NCBI GenBank assembly: GCA_947482805.1
Contig: CANKLK010000105.1
Location: 1 to 7,444, forward strand
Reading direction: 5' to 3'
Origin: Flavobacteriaceae bacterium
GTDB taxonomy: Bacteria > Bacteroidota > Bacteroidia > Flavobacteriales > Flavobacteriaceae
DNA: 7,444 nucleotides
Shown here one piece after another: positions 6,284 to 7,444 of the stretch; positions within the stretch are counted from its first letter, which is position 1, and every line of letters starts with the position of its first letter. Position numbers and translations under genes: made by a program. The notes below the pieces were generated by a model. That model worked only from the letters and a program-made list of their open reading frames with translations. It did not search any database and was not told the DNA's origin.

Positions 6284-7035
6284 TGGTTGATTTTAGATTG
6301 GAACAAAATCTTATACTATCCGCTCATTTTACTGGCGTATATGATGTTAACCGAAATGTTACTTTAACCGACGACGATTTTTCAATTGTTTCCGAGTGGG
6401 CGAAATCTGTTTCAGAATTGCGATTGCACGGTATTATTTTTCACAATAACTTTTCAGAGCAAACTTGCAAAGCAAATCAAAGCGAGTACATTCGTTTTAT
6501 TAAAGTTGATTATGATAAGAATTTCAAACCCAATGTGTATCGGTATTTTGTATATGAGCAATTTTTAAAACAACATGCTCAATCCATAAAAAATGTTTTT
6601 TTTACGGATGTATCAGATGTTGTTGTTTTAAGAAATCCTTTTCTAGAACCATTATATTTAAATAATCCAAATGCTATTTTTTGTGGTGATGAACCCGAAA
6701 TTTTAAATAATGAATGGATGGAAAATCATTCGCAACATTTACGAAATCGTATTATAGATTATTCCACATTTGAATCCCATTTTAAAGATCATACACTGCT
6801 TAACTGCGGAATAGTAGGAGGAGATATTGCTACTATAAAACCATTTATAGAAAAATTATGGGCAATTCATCAACAATTCAATAGTGATAATCACACCCTT
6901 TATACGGGTGATATGGGTGCTTTCAACTATTTGATTAGAACACAATACAATAACAAAATCATACACGGAAGCCCTGTAAATACAGCGTTTAAAAAATATG
7001 AAGCGGAAACTTCTTGTTGGTTTAAACACAAATAG
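6283..7035 (+). CDS. Putative GT-A nucleotide-diphospho-sugar transferase-like protein
   Basis: I do not recognise a named gene. The 250-residue protein resembles GT-A-type nucleotide-sugar transferases in its central and C-terminal motifs. A hydrophobic strand ending in an acidic DxD-like site, VFFTDVSDVVVLRNPF (D109 and D112), recalls the metal-binding strand of such enzymes. LLNCGIVGGD (N174 to D181) and TGDMGAFNYLIR (G209 onward) resemble their acceptor-side and final-aspartate segments. No signal peptide or membrane helix is visible, so it is probably cytosolic. The start codon overlaps the stop of the family 2 glycosyltransferase gene (TAATG), implying translational coupling and a shared pathway, which strengthens the glycosyltransferase reading. 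The length suits a single catalytic domain. The first 40 residues do not show an obvious nucleotide-binding motif, so the call stays tentative; a conserved protein of unknown function is the alternative. Confidence 0.6.
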   Translation: MVDFRLEQNLILSAHFTGVYDVNRNVTLTDDDFSIVSEWAKSVSELRLHGIIFHNNFSEQTCKANQSEYIRFIKVDYDKNFKPNVYRYFVYEQFLKQHAQSIKNVFFTDVSDVVVLRNPFLEPLYLNNPNAIFCGDEPEILNNEWMENHSQHLRNRIIDYSTFESHFKDHTLLNCGIVGGDIATIKPFIEKLWAIHQQFNSDNHTLYTGDMGAFNYLIRTQYNNKIIHGSPVNTAFKKYEAETSCWFKHK

Positions 7036-7054
7036 TCAAAAAATAGTAATTGCA

Positions 7055-7111
7055 AATTCCGAATTACGATAAATGTATCAATTTTTAATCCGTAATTCTT
7101 AATTCGTAATT
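7055..7111. repeat. Inverted heptamer array upstream of rnpB (AATTACG / CGTAATT)
   Basis: Two units, AATTCCG and AATTACG, at 7055-7068 face units CGTAATT, CTTAATT and CGTAATT at 7091-7111. AATTACG is the reverse complement of CGTAATT, so 7055-7068 can pair with 7091-7104 as a 14-base stem with two mismatches and a 22-base AT-rich loop. The array fills the gap between the second glycosyltransferase-like gene and rnpB. There is no T tract directly after it, so a classical terminator is not supported. Confidence 0.7.
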
Positions 7112-7113
7112 GT

Positions 7114-7121
7114 TACCTTTG
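7114..7121 (+). promoter_or_regulatory. Probable rnpB promoter -7 element (TACCTTTG)
   Basis: TACCTTTG matches the Bacteroidota TAnnTTTG -7 consensus exactly and lies just before the RNase P RNA. Transcription would begin around 7125-7128. The expected -33 position falls within heptamer repeats and has no TTG, so the upstream half is weak or absent. Confidence 0.5.
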
Positions 7122-7124
7122 CCA

Positions 7125-7444
7125 TGCAGACCGCCTTATCGTTTCATGCTGGACTCGTTTCAGCATCTTTTGATTTCAAGTCAAAAGGTTCCGAATCAAG
7201 TTCGGAATGAAGAGGAAAGTCCGGACACCAAAGAGTAGCATATTGGGTAACGCCCAACCGTCGTGAGGCGAGGACAAGTGCAACAGAAAGTATGTACAGA
7301 TAATGCTGTAGTGAAACCAGGTAAACTCTATGCGGTGAAATTCCAAGTATATCGGCATTTAAGGATTACTCGTCCGTTGCCGAAGGGTAGGAAGCTTGAA
7401 TCAATGAGCAATTGTTGGTCTAGATAAATGATAAGGGTTCACCA
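7125..7444 (+). ncRNA. rnpB: RNase P RNA, bacterial class A (3' end beyond window)
   Basis: This is the catalytic RNA that removes 5' leaders from pre-tRNAs. Conserved blocks appear in order: GAGGAAAGTCCGGACACC at 7212-7229, the P8 hairpin TTGGG/CCCAA at 7243-7257, AGTGCAACAGAAAG at 7277-7290, a TACAG/CTGTA hairpin at 7295-7310 (P12 position), GGTAAACTC at 7320-7328, the P15 stem TCGGCA/TGCCGA at 7352-7383, and AGATAAATGAT at 7422-7432. P2 forms by nine pairs between 7134-7142 and 7428-7436. The final ACAGAACCCGGCTTA-like block and the P1 3' strand are missing because the window ends. The 5' end is approximate and is placed just after a TACCTTTG -7 element. The P3 region (7143-7212) is unusually long, with several hairpins. 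A 60-codon open frame on the opposite strand is a chance frame. Confidence 0.95.

Noticed and set aside
6386..6568. Plus-strand open frame of 60 codons inside the glycosyltransferase-like gene
   Set aside because: It is in another frame of a longer coding sequence with family-like motifs and has no features of its own.
7055..7104. Rho-independent terminator after the glycosyltransferase-like gene
   Set aside because: The stem is AT-rich with mismatches, the loop is long, and no T tract follows.
7176..7358. A 60-codon open frame on the minus strand at the right end
   Set aside because: It lies wholly within the RNase P RNA, whose conserved blocks and helices explain the sequence; the translated product has no recognisable features.

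Overview
The window looks like chromosomal DNA of a Flavobacterium-like member of the Bacteroidota. The DNA is AT-rich. The genes lack Shine-Dalgarno sequences before their ATGs, two TAnnTTTG-type -7 promoter elements are visible, and the DnaX sequence has a flavobacterial look. This placement is inferred from sequence style, not from a database search.

Layout. Positions 1-191 are an AT-rich leader with no gene. A tight plus-strand cluster follows: a SixA-type phosphohistidine phosphatase (192-677), polyphosphate kinase ppk1 (679-2793) and a short Ppx/GppA exopolyphosphatase (2836-3726). Together these form a polyphosphate synthesis and breakdown unit. Convergent to it, with only 10 bases between the stop codons, is dnaX (minus strand, 3737-5488), the clamp-loader tau subunit of DNA polymerase III. 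Next come an AT-rich divergent intergenic region and a translationally coupled pair of plus-strand genes: a family 2 glycosyltransferase (5639-6283) and a second protein resembling a GT-A nucleotide-sugar transferase (6283-7035). The window ends inside rnpB, the RNase P RNA, which runs off the right edge.

Most notable observations. (1) dnaX contains a run of ten A's followed by G at the end of the conserved ATPase/collar part. It holds the A AAA AAG slippery heptamer in the correct frame, and the -1 frame reaches a stop two codons later. This is the same arrangement that makes the short gamma subunit in E. coli, so a gamma-like 358-residue product is predicted. (2) The linker immediately downstream is partly built from two blocks of degenerate 7-base tandem repeats, which give the protein a 7-residue period. 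(3) Heptamer repeats of similar style fill the ppk1-ppx gap and the region before rnpB, suggesting a dispersed heptamer-repeat family that has also entered a coding sequence. (4) DnaX lacks the usual four-cysteine zinc module. (5) The rnpB P3 region appears expanded into several hairpins, and its L15 loop reads GGA where E. coli has GGU.

No CRISPR array, insertion sequence, tRNA or phage gene was seen. The gene content is mostly housekeeping, and no wholly new multi-gene system is evident.
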